Shown: positions 6,193-6,778 of the stretch, piece after piece
How the letters are laid out: each line of letters starts with the position of its first letter
Position numbering within the stretch: the first letter of the stretch is position 1
Source of the DNA: Planctomycetota bacterium
Lineage (GTDB): Bacteria > Planctomycetota > GCA-002687715 > DRQF01
NCBI GenBank assembly: GCA_015485455.1
Contig: WFTN01000441.1
Span: 1-6,778 of the forward strand
DNA length: 6,778 nucleotides
Direction: 5' to 3'
Program-made: the position numbers and the translations under genes
Notes under the pieces: generated by a model
Told to the model about the DNA's origin: nothing
Seen by the model: only the letters and a program-made list of their open reading frames with translations
Database searches by the model: none

Positions 6193-6778
6193 TTATGTCT
6201 TCTTCTTGGGCATGGGTTCATTTCGACGCCCACGAGTCTGTTTTACCCTGACTTTCTTGGAAGTGTCGTGAGAATTTCGAGACAGAGCTCTTAAGAATGC
6301 CACAAGCGCACCCTTGTCAGCTCTGGAAAGATCCAACGGCTTTATTCGCGGGTCCTGGTTGGGGTCATTCGGATCGCAGCCGATATTGTAGTACTGCACC
6401 ACATCGTGGAGGCTCATCACGCTGCCGTCGTGCATGTAAGGAGCGGTTTGGGTCAAACCACGCAATGTTGGTGTCTTGAAGGCTCTGGCGTCCTTTTCCT
6501 TCTTTGTGATGACGAAACGCCCCAAGTCCGGGACATCTTGCCCCCAAGACACGCCGGTATTGTGAAAAGATTCGTCAGAAAAATTCGAGCCGGAATGACA
6601 TTGCCAACATTGGCCTCGACTCTCGAAAATCCATAATCCACGTTTTTCGAGCGTGCTCAAGGCACTGGAATCTCCGGCATGGAAACGGTCCACAGGGGAG
6701 TCCGCCAAGACCAAAGAACTGACGAATGCAGCCAAGGCCTTGGCCAAGTTGCCCTTCGTAACCCCAGAAGACCCGGAC
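6193..6778 (-). CDS. Di-heme cytochrome c peroxidase / MauG-like protein, C-terminal part; 5' end outside window
   Basis: Family members are periplasmic di-heme c-type proteins that reduce hydrogen peroxide with electrons from cytochromes or other donors. 194 codons are visible, and the frame is open to the right edge, so the in-frame TTG at 6747 is internal: the preceding codons read GVTKGNLAKALAAF, a normal family segment. One heme-binding motif, CWQCH, is visible, followed by the family pattern HSGSNFSD...FHNTG, then KTPTLRGLTQTAPYMHDGS and VVQYYN. The first heme motif and any signal peptide must lie outside the window. The protein ends in an unusual basic tail: about 10 of the last 21 residues are Lys or Arg, ending PKKKT. 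It lies 97 bases upstream of ric on the same strand. The family is sure; whether it is a true peroxidase or another MauG relative is not. Confidence 0.9.
   Translation of the reverse strand, partial: SGSSGVTKGNLAKALAAFVSSLVLADSPVDRFHAGDSSALSTLEKRGLWIFESRGQCWQCHSGSNFSDESFHNTGVSWGQDVPDLGRFVITKKEKDARAFKTPTLRGLTQTAPYMHDGSVMSLHDVVQYYNIGCDPNDPNQDPRIKPLDLSRADKGALVAFLRALSRNSHDTSKKVRVKQTRGRRNEPMPKKKT

Noticed and set aside
6745..6747. TTG as start of a short 184-aa peroxidase gene
   Set aside because: The frame stays open to the window edge and the upstream codons match the family, so the gene continues outside.

Overview
The window is bacterial: genes are tightly packed, most starts carry Shine-Dalgarno sequences, there are intrinsic-terminator-like hairpins, and there are no introns. 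Base composition looks close to 50% GC. The organism cannot be fixed from the sequence. The families present (AroQ chorismate mutase, class Ib-like aminotransferase, RIC, MauG-type peroxidase) are widespread in Gram-negative phyla. A MauG-type peroxidase suggests a diderm, and a PVC-type or deltaproteobacterial-type lineage is only a guess.

Left part (1-4671), aromatic amino acid biosynthesis. On the minus strand lie a class I/II aminotransferase (571-1731) and, downstream of it, the 5' end of a pheA-like gene (1-328, cut by the window edge). The 242-bp gap between them holds what looks like a complete trp-type transcription attenuator: a 26-codon leader ORF, an antiterminator stem overlapping the leader stop codon, and an overlapping terminator hairpin with a T7 tract. 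Divergent from these, on the plus strand, is one 937-codon ORF (1858-4671). It encodes three shikimate-pathway enzymes in one chain: 3-dehydroquinate synthase (AroB), EPSP synthase (AroA) and shikimate kinase (AroK). This is the same domain order as the first three domains of the fungal pentafunctional AROM protein. Together the locus covers DAHP to dehydroquinate, shikimate to EPSP, and chorismate to prephenate (and probably phenylpyruvate), plus a transamination step.

Right part (4746-6778), redox and nitrosative stress. All genes are on the minus strand, in transcription order: the C-terminal part of a di-heme cytochrome c peroxidase/MauG-like protein (5' end outside the window), a RIC-type di-iron Fe-S-cluster repair protein with all six expected iron ligands, and a flavodoxin-fold NAD(P)H:quinone oxidoreductase. 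A good -10/-35 pair upstream of ric is centred in a GTGTTC-N8-GAACAC inverted repeat, a candidate repressor operator. This block converges on the aro fusion, and a plus-strand terminator-like hairpin lies inside the 3' end of the oxidoreductase gene.

The main points for a second look are the trifunctional AROM-like fusion and the leader-peptide attenuator in front of pheA. No RNA genes, mobile elements or CRISPR arrays were seen.
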